Counted from the first letter of the stretch, positions 39,052 through 48,189 are shown. The stretch: DNA of 64,000 nt from Mycobacterium sp. 1465703.0 (GCF_001672975.1 NZ_LZKU01000238.1:62001-126000), one strand, 5' to 3'. The notes: a model not told the origin generated them from the sequence alone. Program-made: numbers and translations.

Positions 39052-40280
39052 AGGCACTCGTCTACGGCGTGCCCCCGGAGCATTTCCAGGTGCCGGACGA
39101 TGCCAACACGTTGACCCAGAACCTTGCGCAGACGCCGACCGCCCTGCGCGAATTGCCGGATCCAGAACTGCCGCATGAGGACTGGGTGATCACCCGGCCG
39201 CGGCTGACCGGCATCTGCGGGTCGGATTCCAAGCAGATCCTGATGGATTTCGGCGAGGGCGACATCGACAACGCCATGGCGGCGTTCTGTTCGTTCCCGC
39301 AAGTCATGGGCCATGAGGTGGTCGCCGACGTGGTGGCGCTTGGCCCCAAGGCCCGCGGGCTGCAGGTGGGGGAGCGGGTGGTGCTCAACCCGTGGTTGTC
39401 GTGCGGGCCGCGTCGCATCCAACCGCCCTGTCCCGCATGCGATGCCGGTGACTACAGCCTGTGCTGGAGCTTCACCGACGGCGACATCAAGCCGGGCATC
39501 CACACCGGGGTATCGGCAGACGTGACGGGCGGCTACGCCGAACTGATGCCCGCCCACGACAGCATGCTGTTCGCCGTGCCGGACTCGATTCCCGACGAGA
39601 TGGCCGTGTTCGCCGACCCGTTCTCGGTGTCGCTGCACGCGATCACCCGCCACCCGCCGCCCCGCAGCGGTGCCGCACTGGTGTATGGGGCCGGCTCGCT
39701 GGGGTTGTGTGCGGTCGCGATCCTGCGAGCGCTGTATCCCGGCGTGGCCGTCGCGGTGGTGGCGCGCTTCGCCGCGCAGGCCGAGCTGGCCCGCCGGTTC
39801 GGTGCCGCGAAAATCCTTGCGCACGAACCGCGATCGGCTGTGATCGAAGAGATCGTCGACTGGGGCGGTGGCCGGCTGCGCCAGCCGCTGCATGGACTGC
39901 CGATGGCTCATCCGGGCGCCGTCGACGTCGTCTACGACACCGTTGGCAAGCCCGAGACTTTCGAAGTCGGTGTCCGGCTGCTGCGGTCGCGCGGGACGTT
40001 GGTGAAGGCCGGTGTTCATGCCCCCGGGCGGTGGGAGGACAGCCCGCTCTACTTCAAGGAGATCTCGTTCGTCGGCTCGAACGCCTTCGGCGTCGAAGAG
40101 GTGGACGGGCAGCGCAAGCACGCGATCGCTCATTACCTCGACCTGGCCGCAGCTCACCGGGTGGACCTGCGTCCCATGCTCACCCACACCTTCGGGCTCG
40201 AGCAGTGGCGGGACGCCTTCATGGCGATCGCCAACCAAGGCGACAGCGGCGCGGTGAAGGTGGGGATCGACCAGCGCTAG
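39048..40280 (+). CDS. Zinc-dependent alcohol dehydrogenase, MDR family
   Basis: 410 residues. Catalytic zinc ligands C57 (TGICGSD) and H89-E90 (MGHEV); possible structural-zinc cysteines C119, C128, C131 and C139, in a spacing unlike the compact lobe of classical ADHs. The Rossmann motif is VYGAGSLGLCAV. An extension before the catalytic Cys (about 20 residues) and a loop near 275-290 are unusual. The substrate is unknown; coupling to the SDR suggests successive oxidations. It converges on the DapB-like gene with a 4-bp overlap. Confidence 0.88.
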   Translation: MKALVYGVPPEHFQVPDDANTLTQNLAQTPTALRELPDPELPHEDWVITRPRLTGICGSDSKQILMDFGEGDIDNAMAAFCSFPQVMGHEVVADVVALGPKARGLQVGERVVLNPWLSCGPRRIQPPCPACDAGDYSLCWSFTDGDIKPGIHTGVSADVTGGYAELMPAHDSMLFAVPDSIPDEMAVFADPFSVSLHAITRHPPPRSGAALVYGAGSLGLCAVAILRALYPGVAVAVVARFAAQAELARRFGAAKILAHEPRSAVIEEIVDWGGGRLRQPLHGLPMAHPGAVDVVYDTVGKPETFEVGVRLLRSRGTLVKAGVHAPGRWEDSPLYFKEISFVGSNAFGVEEVDGQRKHAIAHYLDLAAAHRVDLRPMLTHTFGLEQWRDAFMAIANQGDSGAVKVGIDQR

Positions 40281-41311
40281 GCCAGTGCCCCTTGGGATCC
40301 GGTGATCGGCAAGTCGATCGGGGTGATGACGCCGGGTCGCGCGTCGCAAAGGAACGGTATGGCGTTGACCGCCGCCACGGCGGTGCTGTCCATCAACACG
40401 GTCATCGCATCCTGTCCCGGCAGGCCGAACCGGATCGTCGCGTCGACGTGTGGTTCACCGTCGATCACCACGCTGAAACCCTCGGGGTCGGTCCATTGCG
40501 GGTCGAGCGCATCTTTACTCATGGTCCAGCAGATGGCCAGCTCGATTACTGGGCGGCCGCCACGATAGCCGCGATAGGTGCGCCGCTGGCCCCCGGCGCT
40601 GCCGGCGGCGTAGTCCACCCAGCCCAGATCGAGATCCCTTGTCAGCACCGCGGGTTCGACGAATGCCTCCTTGAAGTCGAGCTGGGTGCCCAGCATGGCG
40701 GCGATCATGTCCAGCGTCTCGAAGTAGCCGAGGCCGTATCGTTGCGTCTCCGGGTCGAGGTGCGTCACCCGCTCACGGGGTGGTTTGCCGAATCCGAGCA
40801 CCTTCCACACGTCCTGTACGGGATAGGTTGTGCAGTCCAATGTTTCGACGAGCTTGACGCTGCGGACCTGTCGGCAGGCGCCGGTGAGGAACCCGGCAAC
40901 GACATTGATGAACCCCGGCTCGAATCCGGTGCCCAGGAAGGTCGCGCGCCCGTGCTGCGCCGCCTCCTCGAGGGCCGGAAGCTCGACCGGGTGATGGGTG
41001 CCGGTCAGGAAATCTCCTGTCGTCACAACGTTGATGCCGGCGCGCAGCATTCTGATCACCAGCTCGTAGTCGATGACGCGGGGCATGTAGTTCACACAGT
41101 CCGGCCGAAGCTCGATCAGCGCGTCGGCGTCGGCGGTTGCGGCCACACCGCTTGGAGGGCGGTCGGCCAGCCCACCCGCATCGCGGCCGACCTTGTCCGA
41201 ACCGAAGGCGTGAACACCCACCACGTCGAAGTCGTCACGGTCCAGCAGGACGCCGAGCGCTCGACTGCCGATGTTGCCGGTTGACCACTGGACTACGCGG
41301 TATGGCGCCAT
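40277..41311 (-). CDS. NAD(P)-binding dehydrogenase, dihydrodipicolinate reductase-like
   Basis: 344 residues. It opens with a Rossmann fold (YRVVQWSTGNIGSRALG) like the N-terminal domain of DapB; the rest (TGTGFEPGFINVVAG, ELAICWTMSKDALDPQW) is typical of a family frequent in mycobacteria and annotated as dihydrodipicolinate reductase or amine dehydrogenase family. It lacks the usual DapB catalytic region, so a role in lysine synthesis is unlikely. The true substrate is unknown. Confidence 0.8.
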   Translation of the reverse strand: MAPYRVVQWSTGNIGSRALGVLLDRDDFDVVGVHAFGSDKVGRDAGGLADRPPSGVAATADADALIELRPDCVNYMPRVIDYELVIRMLRAGINVVTTGDFLTGTHHPVELPALEEAAQHGRATFLGTGFEPGFINVVAGFLTGACRQVRSVKLVETLDCTTYPVQDVWKVLGFGKPPRERVTHLDPETQRYGLGYFETLDMIAAMLGTQLDFKEAFVEPAVLTRDLDLGWVDYAAGSAGGQRRTYRGYRGGRPVIELAICWTMSKDALDPQWTDPEGFSVVIDGEPHVDATIRFGLPGQDAMTVLMDSTAVAAVNAIPFLCDARPGVITPIDLPITGSQGALA

Positions 41312-41347
41312 GCCTCACACCGTAGATCTCGGACCGGACCGGGCGCA

Positions 41348-42001
41348 TCACGTATTGGTGCGCAGATAGCTGTAGACGCCGGCGAAGTTGCGGTTGACGT
41401 TTTCAGGAATCGGCACTGGTCCGCCGAGAGCTCTTGCACCCCAGACGATTTGAGCCGTCCGCTCGACCAGCGCGGTGACATGCAAGACCTTGTCCGGCCG
41501 CGGACCGACGGCCACCAGGCCATGGTTGGCGATCAGCGCGGCGGCGCGGCCCTCGAGCGCCTTGACGGCGTTGGCGCCGACGTCGGGGGTACCGGACGCG
41601 GCATAGTCGGTGCACCGGACGTCGCCGCCGCAATACACCGCGAACTCGTCGATGCATGCCGGGATGGATTCGTGGGCGATGGCGAACATGGTCGCCCACA
41701 CCGGATGACTGTGAATGACGCTGCCGATGTCGTCGAAGGCCCGATAGCAGGCCAGGTGCAGTTGCAACTCCGACGAGGGTGAGCGGCCCTGCGCCGCCTG
41801 CACCACCGAGCCGTCCGCGTCGATGAGCACCAGGTCCTCGAGCGTCATGTCGCGGTAGTCCACCGACGACGGTGTGATGACGATGTTGCCGTCGGCGCGG
41901 CGCGCCGAGATATTGCCGGCCGTCCCCTCCACCAGGCCGCGGCGCAGCATGTCCTTGGCGGCGTCCAGCACCGCGGTTTCGGGGTTGTCGACGAACTTCA
42001 T
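41348..42001 (-). CDS. fucA: Class II aldolase, L-fuculose-phosphate aldolase type
   Basis: 217 residues of the class II aldolase/adducin family. Zinc ligands are in VIHSHPVWATMFA and the later NHGLVAVG; the acidic catalytic residue is in GRSPSSELQLHLAC. It splits a sugar phosphate into dihydroxyacetone phosphate or a C2 unit. The ATG at 42001 overlaps the stop of serA2 by 4 nt, so they form an operon. It corresponds to Rv0727c by order and length. The exact sugar is uncertain. Confidence 0.87.
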   Translation of the reverse strand: MKFVDNPETAVLDAAKDMLRRGLVEGTAGNISARRADGNIVITPSSVDYRDMTLEDLVLIDADGSVVQAAQGRSPSSELQLHLACYRAFDDIGSVIHSHPVWATMFAIAHESIPACIDEFAVYCGGDVRCTDYAASGTPDVGANAVKALEGRAAALIANHGLVAVGPRPDKVLHVTALVERTAQIVWGARALGGPVPIPENVNRNFAGVYSYLRTNT

Positions 42002-42987
42002 GGCCCTAGCACCTCCGGGTTGACGATATGCGCGGGTGCGTTGCCGGCCAGCAGCGCTTCCAGGTCGTCGGCCACCATCTGCGCCTGCCGCGCCTCGGTG
42101 TTCCACGTCGCACCCCCGATGTGCGGTGTCAGCACGACGTTGGGCATCCCGACCAGCGGGTGATCGGCCGGCAGCCATTCGCCGGCGAAATGGTCGAGCC
42201 CCGCGGCGGCCACCTTGCCCGCGACCAGGGCGTCGACCAGGGCATCGGTGTCGTGTAGCTGTGCGCGGGCGGTGTTCAGGAAGATGACGCCGTCGCGCAT
42301 CGCCGCGAACTCGCGGGCGCCGATCATGCCGGCCGTGTCGTCGGTGACCGGGGCGTGCATCGACACCACGTCGGCCTCGTTCAGCAGCTCGCCGAGGCTG
42401 TGCCGGGCGTCGGGGTTGTAGGGGTCGTGGGCGATCACCCGCAGACCCAGCCCGGACAACCGCCACTGCGTCGCGCGGCCGACGGCGCCCAGGCCCACCA
42501 GCCCGGCGGTCAGTCCGGCGATTTCGGCGGCTCGGAACCGCTGGTAGGGGATGCTGCCGTCGCGAAAGATGTTGCCGCTGCGCACATCCGCGTCCGCGGT
42601 CAGCACGTGACGGGTGACGGCCAGCAGCAGCGCGACCGTCATCTCGGCGACGGCATCGGCGTTGCGGGCCGGGGTGTTCAGCACCGGGATACCGGCCGCG
42701 GTGGCTCCGGCGATATCGACGTTGTTGGGGTCGCCGCGGGTGGACGCGATCACCCGCAAACCCAGGTCGAACACCGGTCCGCGCACCGAATCGCCTTCCA
42801 CCACCACAATTTCGGCGGCTTCGCCGGTGATCCGCTCAGCCAGCTGTTCGGCGCTGTAGATGCGCAGCGGGGTCTGCTCGATCCAGGGGTCGTACACCAC
42901 GTCGGCCAGCTCGCGCAGCTTGGCGAAGCCCGGCCCCCGCATCGGGGCGGTGACCAACGCGCGTGGTTTCGACGTCACGAGAGCCAA
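41998..42987 (-). CDS. serA2: D-2-hydroxyacid dehydrogenase, SerA2 type
   Basis: 329 residues, D-isomer-specific 2-hydroxyacid dehydrogenase. NAD motif GLVGLGAVGRATQ; catalytic Arg in LNTARAQLHD; catalytic His in VLTPHIGG. It lacks the regulatory ACT/ASB domains of the true phosphoglycerate dehydrogenase SerA, so it is not the main serine enzyme. Grouping with an aldolase and a sugar kinase suggests the oxidation or reduction of a sugar-derived hydroxyacid. The start is only 21 bp from the divergent xylB start. Confidence 0.87.
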   Translation of the reverse strand: MALVTSKPRALVTAPMRGPGFAKLRELADVVYDPWIEQTPLRIYSAEQLAERITGEAAEIVVVEGDSVRGPVFDLGLRVIASTRGDPNNVDIAGATAAGIPVLNTPARNADAVAEMTVALLLAVTRHVLTADADVRSGNIFRDGSIPYQRFRAAEIAGLTAGLVGLGAVGRATQWRLSGLGLRVIAHDPYNPDARHSLGELLNEADVVSMHAPVTDDTAGMIGAREFAAMRDGVIFLNTARAQLHDTDALVDALVAGKVAAAGLDHFAGEWLPADHPLVGMPNVVLTPHIGGATWNTEARQAQMVADDLEALLAGNAPAHIVNPEVLGP

Positions 42988-43008
42988 TGCTGGCGTACGG
43001 TGACGCCC

Positions 43009-44370
43009 GTGTCACGCAACGACGTCACAATCGGCATCGACGTCGGCAGCACCGCGGTCAAGGCGATAGCCGCCGACGCCGACGGCAACGTCACGGCTCG
43101 GGTGCGCATCCCGCATGAGCTGCGCGTTCCGGCGCCCGACCGGCTGGAGCACGACGCTGAGGCGGCCTGGCGGCGTGGGCCGTCGGCGGCGTGCAACGAA
43201 CTGATCCAGCAACCCGGCATCGCGGCGGTCGCCGTCTCGGCGATGGTGCCGTCGATGACCGCCGTCGACGACGCGGGTATGCCGATCACCCCGGGACTGC
43301 TCTACGGCGACGGCCGCGGCCGCACACCCGGCGGTGACGTGCAGCCGCTTCCGGCGCTGGGCGAGGCCGCGGAGTTCTTGCGCTGGACAGCCGAGCAGGC
43401 GCCCGCTGCCGCCGGCTACTGGCCGGCGCCGGCGGTGGCCAACCACGCGCTGGCGGGTCAGGCGGTGATCGACATCGCCACCGCCGCCACGGCGTTTCCG
43501 TTGTTCGACGGCACCGGCTGGAATTCCGACGCATGCGCCGAACGCGGTGCACGGGCCGGCCAGCTGCCCCGGGTGGAAAGCATGGGTGCCGTCGTCGGGC
43601 GGGTGCACGGCAGCGATGCCGCGCTGGCCACCGGCGCCATCGACGCCCTGTGCGAACAGATCGTCGCCGGCGCCGACCGTGACGGCGACGTGTTGGTGAT
43701 GTGCGGCACCACGCTGATCGTGTGGGCGACTGTCTCTGAGGCACGGCAGATGCCCGGTCTGTGGACCATTCCGCACACCACGCCCGGTAAGAGCCAGATC
43801 GGCGGGGCCAGCAACGCCGGCGGGCTGTTCCTCGGCTGGGTGGATCGTGTTGTGGCAGCGGCAGACCCGACCGCCGTCGAGCCCGGGCGCATACCGGTGT
43901 GGGCGCCCTATCTGCGCGGTGAGCGCACGCCGTTCCACGACCCGGACCGTCGCGGTGTGCTCGAGGCCCTGGATTTGACGCATGACGCCGCCGCGCTGCG
44001 CCGGGCCGCCTACGAGGCGTCCGGCTTCGTGGTCCGCCAGCTCATCGAACTCAGCGCAGCACCGGTGTCACGCATCGTGGCCACCGGCGGCGGCACCCGC
44101 GTCGCGCCGTGGCTGCAGGCAATCGCCGACGCCACCGGGCGGCCGGTCGAGGTGTCCGGGGTGGCCGAGGGGGCCGCCCTGGGTGCGGCCTTCCTGGCCC
44201 GCATGGCGGCCGGTCTGGAAACGACGATCGCCGATGCCGCCCGATGGGCGCGCACCGGGCGCATCGTCGAGCCCGATCCCGCCTGGGCAAGTGCGGTCGA
44301 GGAGCGCTATCAGCGCTTCCTGGAGTTGGGAGACCGCAGATGTAGCGCGGTGGCACCACCGGCGTTCTAG
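43009..44370 (+). CDS. xylB: FGGY-family carbohydrate kinase, xylulokinase-like
   Basis: 453 residues. Phosphate-1 motif IGIDVGSTAVKA at the N-terminus; C-terminal FGGY signature region IVATGGGTRVAPWLQAIADATG; GRGRTP-containing substrate loop. It phosphorylates a pentulose or similar sugar. The GTG at 43009 is the family start; a much longer open frame upstream is antisense to serA2. Likely functional partner of fucA-serA2 although transcribed the other way. Confidence 0.88.
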   Translation: MSRNDVTIGIDVGSTAVKAIAADADGNVTARVRIPHELRVPAPDRLEHDAEAAWRRGPSAACNELIQQPGIAAVAVSAMVPSMTAVDDAGMPITPGLLYGDGRGRTPGGDVQPLPALGEAAEFLRWTAEQAPAAAGYWPAPAVANHALAGQAVIDIATAATAFPLFDGTGWNSDACAERGARAGQLPRVESMGAVVGRVHGSDAALATGAIDALCEQIVAGADRDGDVLVMCGTTLIVWATVSEARQMPGLWTIPHTTPGKSQIGGASNAGGLFLGWVDRVVAAADPTAVEPGRIPVWAPYLRGERTPFHDPDRRGVLEALDLTHDAAALRRAAYEASGFVVRQLIELSAAPVSRIVATGGGTRVAPWLQAIADATGRPVEVSGVAEGAALGAAFLARMAAGLETTIADAARWARTGRIVEPDPAWASAVEERYQRFLELGDRRCSAVAPPAF

Positions 44371-44379
44371 GCTGGTGTC

Positions 44380-45045
44380 ATGACTGACCAGGACCGCAAA
44401 GCTGCCCGCCGAGAAATCGCCGACGCCCTATTGAAGGCCCTTGAACGACGGCACGAAATCGCCGACGTGGTGGTGGAGTCGGAGAACAAAGCGGCCGCGG
44501 TGGAGGCGATCGTCCGCTTGCTCGACACTTCACACGTCGCCGCCGAGGCGGTGATGGGCATGTCGTTCGATCAGCTCACCATCGACTCGCGCCGCAAGAT
44601 CCTGGCCGAACTCGAAGACCTGAACAAGCAGCTGAGCTTCACCCTGGGCGAGCGTCCGGCGAGCCTGGGCGAGACGCTGGAGCTGCGGCCCTTCTCCGCG
44701 GCCGCCGACCGCGACATCTTCGCCGTGCGTACCGAGGACATCGGCTTTGCAGGCGACGGCTCCGGTGGGCCGGCCGGCAATGTGGACGACGAGATCAGGG
44801 CCGCGCTGGCCCGTGTCGATGACGAAGAGGCCGCGTGGTTCGTTGCGATCGATTCCGGTGAGAAGGTCGGCATGGTGTTCGGCGAACTGGTCCGCGGCGA
44901 GGTCGACGTGCGGATCTGGATTCACCCCGACTATCGCAAGCGGGGTTACGGCACTGCCGCGCTGCGTAAGTCGCGCTCGGAGATGGCGTGTTGTTTCCCC
45001 GCCGCCCCGTTGGTCGTCCGAGCGCCGGCCGCCAAACCGAGCTAG
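44380..45045 (+). CDS. GNAT acetyltransferase with a GyrA-like helical N-terminal region
   Basis: 221 residues. The first 85 or so (ADALLKALERRHEIADVV ... AEAVMGMSFDQLTIDSRRKI) read like the coiled-coil/C-gate dimer segment of GyrA/ParC proteins (a helical EAIVRLL ... L ... KI pattern). The C-terminal half has the acetyl-CoA motif IWIHPDYRKRGYGTAAL. So it is an acetyltransferase fused to a helical dimerisation or docking module. It resembles Rv0730. It converges on a methyltransferase with a 3-bp gap. The acceptor is unknown. Confidence 0.82.
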   Translation: MTDQDRKAARREIADALLKALERRHEIADVVVESENKAAAVEAIVRLLDTSHVAAEAVMGMSFDQLTIDSRRKILAELEDLNKQLSFTLGERPASLGETLELRPFSAAADRDIFAVRTEDIGFAGDGSGGPAGNVDDEIRAALARVDDEEAAWFVAIDSGEKVGMVFGELVRGEVDVRIWIHPDYRKRGYGTAALRKSRSEMACCFPAAPLVVRAPAAKPS

Positions 45046-45048
45046 GCG

Positions 45049-45978
45049 CTACTGCCGAACAGCGATCACCGAAATGTTGTTCTTCAGCGCATCGAGGCTG
45101 TCGCCGTCCGGCACGGACAGCCCGGCGTCGGCGAACTGATCGGCGCGGGTGCGCGCCGAGATATGCCAGCCGTGCGCGCCCAGGTACTCCGCCGCGGGCG
45201 TGCGCTCACCGTGATATACGAGCGTCGACACATCGGTGTCAAAGCCGAATTGTCCCCAGCGCTTGGCCATCGCCTTGGCGCGTTTCTCCAGCAACGGGAT
45301 CCCGTTGTGGTGATATTCGGTGGCCAGCCGGCTGCCCGGGGCGCTCAGCTCGGTGATGGCGTCGAACAACCGGTCCTGAGCGTCCGGCGGCAGGTACATC
45401 AGCAGGCCTTCAGCACTCCACGCCGCCGGTTTCGTGTCGTCAAAGCCGGCTTGTCGCAGCGCGCTGCGCCAATCGTCGCGCAGATCAACCGCAACGGTCC
45501 GGCGCTCGGCGGTGGGTTCAGCACCCAGATTCGACAACGCGGTGGACTTGAATTCGATGACCGCGGGTTGGTCGACTTCATATACGACCGTGCCGGCCGG
45601 CCATGGCAGCCGGTACGGGCGCGAGTCCAGCCCGGAGGCAAGGATGACGACCTGTCGAATGCCGGAATCGGTTGCCTCGGTGAAGAACTCGTCAAAGTAC
45701 CGGGTGCGCACTGCCATCGTGTTGACCATGCGGGTCAGGTTGAACTCCACGTCGGGATCGGCGTCGGGATCCAGACCGCCGGTCTCGTCGGTGATCTCGC
45801 CGTCCAGCACCCGGATGAAGAAGTCGGCTCCGACCGCACGGACCAGCGGGTCGGCATAGGGGTCGTCGATCAGTGCGTCGGGCTTCGTGCTGGCCAACGC
45901 CCGGCAGGCCGCGACCCAGGTCGCGGTTGCTCCCACGCTGGAGGCCAGGTCCCAGGTGTCTTGATCCGTGCGTGTCAC
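45049..45978 (-). CDS. SAM-dependent methyltransferase (Rv0731c family), paralogue 4
   Basis: 309 residues. [38 protein letters not shown] and [21 protein letters not shown] mark the family. The acidic stretch TDETGGLDPDADPDVEF after the first motif is specific to this copy. The GTG start overlaps the stop of paralogue 5 by 1 nt; the position facing Rv0730-like GNAT matches Rv0731c. Confidence 0.87.
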   Translation of the reverse strand: MTRTDQDTWDLASSVGATATWVAACRALASTKPDALIDDPYADPLVRAVGADFFIRVLDGEITDETGGLDPDADPDVEFNLTRMVNTMAVRTRYFDEFFTEATDSGIRQVVILASGLDSRPYRLPWPAGTVVYEVDQPAVIEFKSTALSNLGAEPTAERRTVAVDLRDDWRSALRQAGFDDTKPAAWSAEGLLMYLPPDAQDRLFDAITELSAPGSRLATEYHHNGIPLLEKRAKAMAKRWGQFGFDTDVSTLVYHGERTPAAEYLGAHGWHISARTRADQFADAGLSVPDGDSLDALKNNISVIAVRQ

Positions 45979-46907
45979 TAGGCCTCCTTGGTCAATGTCG
46001 CGGTGAGGTATTTGATGTCGCCGAAGGCGACCATGGATGGTTCGGTGGGAAACTCAAAACCGTTGTGCGCGTACATCTCCGGTGTGCTACGAACCGTGGT
46101 CTGCCATCCTCGTTCGCCGAGGTAAGCCGCGACGTCATTGCGTTCGCCGGTGTAGACCAGTTCGGACCAGTTGAGATTCAGCCCCATCCGTCGCCAGCGT
46201 TCGCTCATTTCGCGACCACGCTTTTCGACCCGGTCGCGCATGTCGGGGACGTAGCCGGTCCCGATTCTGCTGCCCGGGGCCGAGAGCGCGGTGATGTTGT
46301 CGAACAGCCGGTCCTGAGCATCCGGTGGCAAGTACCCGAGCAGTCCTTCGGCGATCCACGCCGTCGGCTGGGTGGGGTCAAACCCGCTGGCCCGCAACGC
46401 ACTCACCCAGTCGTCACGCAGATCGACGGCGACCGCCCGGCGATCGACGGTCGGCTCCGCACCCAGTTCGGCCAAGGTGCGCGTCTTGAACTCGATAACC
46501 TGCGGCTGATCGATCTCGTAGAGCACGGTGCCAGCCGGCCATGGCAGCCGGTAGGCGCGGGTGTCCAGGCCCGACGCCAGGATGACCGCTTGGCGCACAC
46601 CGGCTTCGGCGGCGTCGGTGAAGAAGGTGTCGAAGAATCGGGTGCGGACGGCCATGCCTTCGCTGAGCCGCTGCGGGGTGAAGGCGGGATCGTCGTCTGA
46701 CAGTTCGACTTCGCCGTTCATCATCCGGATGAACGCCTCGACGCCGACGGCGTTGACCAACGGCTCGGCGAACGGATCGTCGATCAACGGATTCGGGCCC
46801 TTCGATGCCATCGCTCGGCGCGCGGCCACCGCGGTCGCAGTGGCCCCGACGCTGGATGCCAGATCCCAGCTGTCGCCGTCAAATCGCTTTGTGTCGGTAC
46901 CTGTCAT
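45978..46907 (-). CDS. SAM-dependent methyltransferase (Rv0731c family), paralogue 5
   Basis: 309 residues. [58 protein letters not shown] and LYEIDQP. An excellent AGGAGG lies 7 nt before the ATG. It overlaps paralogue 4 by 1 nt and is separated from paralogue 6 by a 64-bp gap occupied mostly by the 48-bp repeat. Confidence 0.88.
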   Translation of the reverse strand: MTGTDTKRFDGDSWDLASSVGATATAVAARRAMASKGPNPLIDDPFAEPLVNAVGVEAFIRMMNGEVELSDDDPAFTPQRLSEGMAVRTRFFDTFFTDAAEAGVRQAVILASGLDTRAYRLPWPAGTVLYEIDQPQVIEFKTRTLAELGAEPTVDRRAVAVDLRDDWVSALRASGFDPTQPTAWIAEGLLGYLPPDAQDRLFDNITALSAPGSRIGTGYVPDMRDRVEKRGREMSERWRRMGLNLNWSELVYTGERNDVAAYLGERGWQTTVRSTPEMYAHNGFEFPTEPSMVAFGDIKYLTATLTKEA

Positions 46908-46926
46908 GACGACCTCCTAAGTTGAT

Positions 46927-46974
46927 GGTGGCGGCCCGTCCCGTCCGGCTCCGCCGCGCTTGCGACCGCCACTA
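46927..46974. repeat. 48-bp intergenic repeat, copy B
   Basis: The same element as at 35349-35396 (same length, same orientation, a handful of differences mostly around positions 8-18). Its terminal CTA again supplies the TAG stop codon, here of paralogue 6. It could act as a weak terminator or mRNA-end structure inside the methyltransferase cluster. Confidence 0.75.
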
Positions 46975-47886
46975 CCGCAGGGTTGCGGTCACGGCGACGA
47001 TGTTGCGGAACTGCGCCATGGCCTCGTCGTCGTGGAATCGCAGGCCGTAATCGGCGAACAGTTCGCGGCGCGGCCGGGCGGCGATCTGCCAGCCCCGGCC
47101 GGTGAGGTAGTCGACGACGTTGTTGCGCTCGCCGTCGAAGAACAGTCCGGACAGGTCGATGTCGCAGCCGACTTTGGCCCACCTGTCATTGAACTCCTGG
47201 GCGCGTTGCGACATGGTCGTGCCGGCGGTGTCGGGGTGATATTCGGTGGCCAGCTTGCTGCCCGGGGCGCTGAGCTCGGTGATGTTGTCGAAAAGCCGGT
47301 CCTGCGCGTCGGGCGGTAAGTACATCAGCAGGCCCTCGGCGCTCCACGACGTCGGTTGCGTCACGTCAAAGCCGCTGTCGCGCAATGCGGCGGGCCAGTC
47401 GTCGCGGAGATCGATGCTCACGGTCCGCCGCTCCGCGGTCGGGGCGGCACCCAAGTTGGACATGGTGGTGCTCTTGAACTCGACGACCTGCGGCTGGTCG
47501 ACCTCGTAGACCACACTGCCGGCCGGCCAGTTCAGCCGGTAGGCGCGGGCGTCGAGGCCGGCCGCCAGGATCACCGCCTGACGAATCCCGTCGCGCGCGG
47601 CGTCGAGGAAGAAGTCGTCGAAGAAGCGAGTGCGCACGGCGATGGAGTCGGTCTCCAGCGCCAGGTCCTTGCCGCTGCCCTGATAATCCTCGGATTCGGA
47701 CACCTCACCGTCGACCAGGCGCCGGAAGAAATCCAGGCCCACCGCGCGCACCAGCGGCGCGGCGAAGGGGTCGTTGATGATCGGGTTGCTGCTCTCGCTG
47801 GCCAGTGCGCGGGCCGCGGCGACCATCGTGGCCGTGGCGCCGACGCTCGAGGCCAAATCCCAGCTGTCTTGGTCAGTGCGTGTCAT
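46972..47886 (-). CDS. SAM-dependent methyltransferase (Rv0725c/Rv0731c family), paralogue 6
   Basis: 304 residues. [58 protein letters not shown] (Ala in place of the usual Ser) and VVYEVDQP. The ATG at 47886 is chosen over an upstream start at 47916. It shares the 48-bp repeat at its 3' end with paralogue 1, implying a common origin. Its promoter lies in the region shared with secY. Confidence 0.87.
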   Translation of the reverse strand: MTRTDQDSWDLASSVGATATMVAAARALASESSNPIINDPFAAPLVRAVGLDFFRRLVDGEVSESEDYQGSGKDLALETDSIAVRTRFFDDFFLDAARDGIRQAVILAAGLDARAYRLNWPAGSVVYEVDQPQVVEFKSTTMSNLGAAPTAERRTVSIDLRDDWPAALRDSGFDVTQPTSWSAEGLLMYLPPDAQDRLFDNITELSAPGSKLATEYHPDTAGTTMSQRAQEFNDRWAKVGCDIDLSGLFFDGERNNVVDYLTGRGWQIAARPRRELFADYGLRFHDDEAMAQFRNIVAVTATLR

Positions 47887-48189
47887 GCTGCCCCCAAGTT
47901 TATTTAGCAAATGCAACGAGTCAGGGGAACTCTACGCCTCGCTGCTTACGGCTTGCTGTGTTTTTTCGGGTGCGTCGCGGCGGCGGGGCAAACGCCCGGT
48001 TAACGGCGTCGAGAGGGGTATTCAAAAGAGGATTTGAACGCACCGGGCAAAGGCCCTGACCAGACCTGCCCGGACCAGCTGTTAGTCTCGTACACGGTTT
48101 GACGCGCTATAGAGAAGTCGGCCGTACGTCCTGGCCTGCGGGTGTTGGGCGCGTGATGCAGGAAACCCCCGGCTGCGCAGGAGGAAGAG
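47887..48189. promoter_or_regulatory. Divergent region between methyltransferase paralogue 6 and secY
   Basis: 303 bp without a gene. An AT-rich patch (AAGTTTATTTAGC, near 47894) next to the methyltransferase probably belongs to its promoter. A TANNNT -10 candidate TAGTCT (48083-48088) may serve secY, leaving a leader of about 100 nt; no convincing -35 is paired with it. The secY ribosome binding site is GGAGGAAG just before the TTG. Confidence 0.4.

Noticed and set aside
39461-41284. 607-codon plus-strand frame
   Set aside because: It lies across the alcohol dehydrogenase in another frame and then antisense to the DapB-like gene. The composition is Arg-rich with no recognisable motif.
42355-43008. 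Upstream extension of xylB
   Set aside because: It is antisense to serA2 and precedes the FGGY phosphate-binding motif that begins a few residues after the GTG at 43009.
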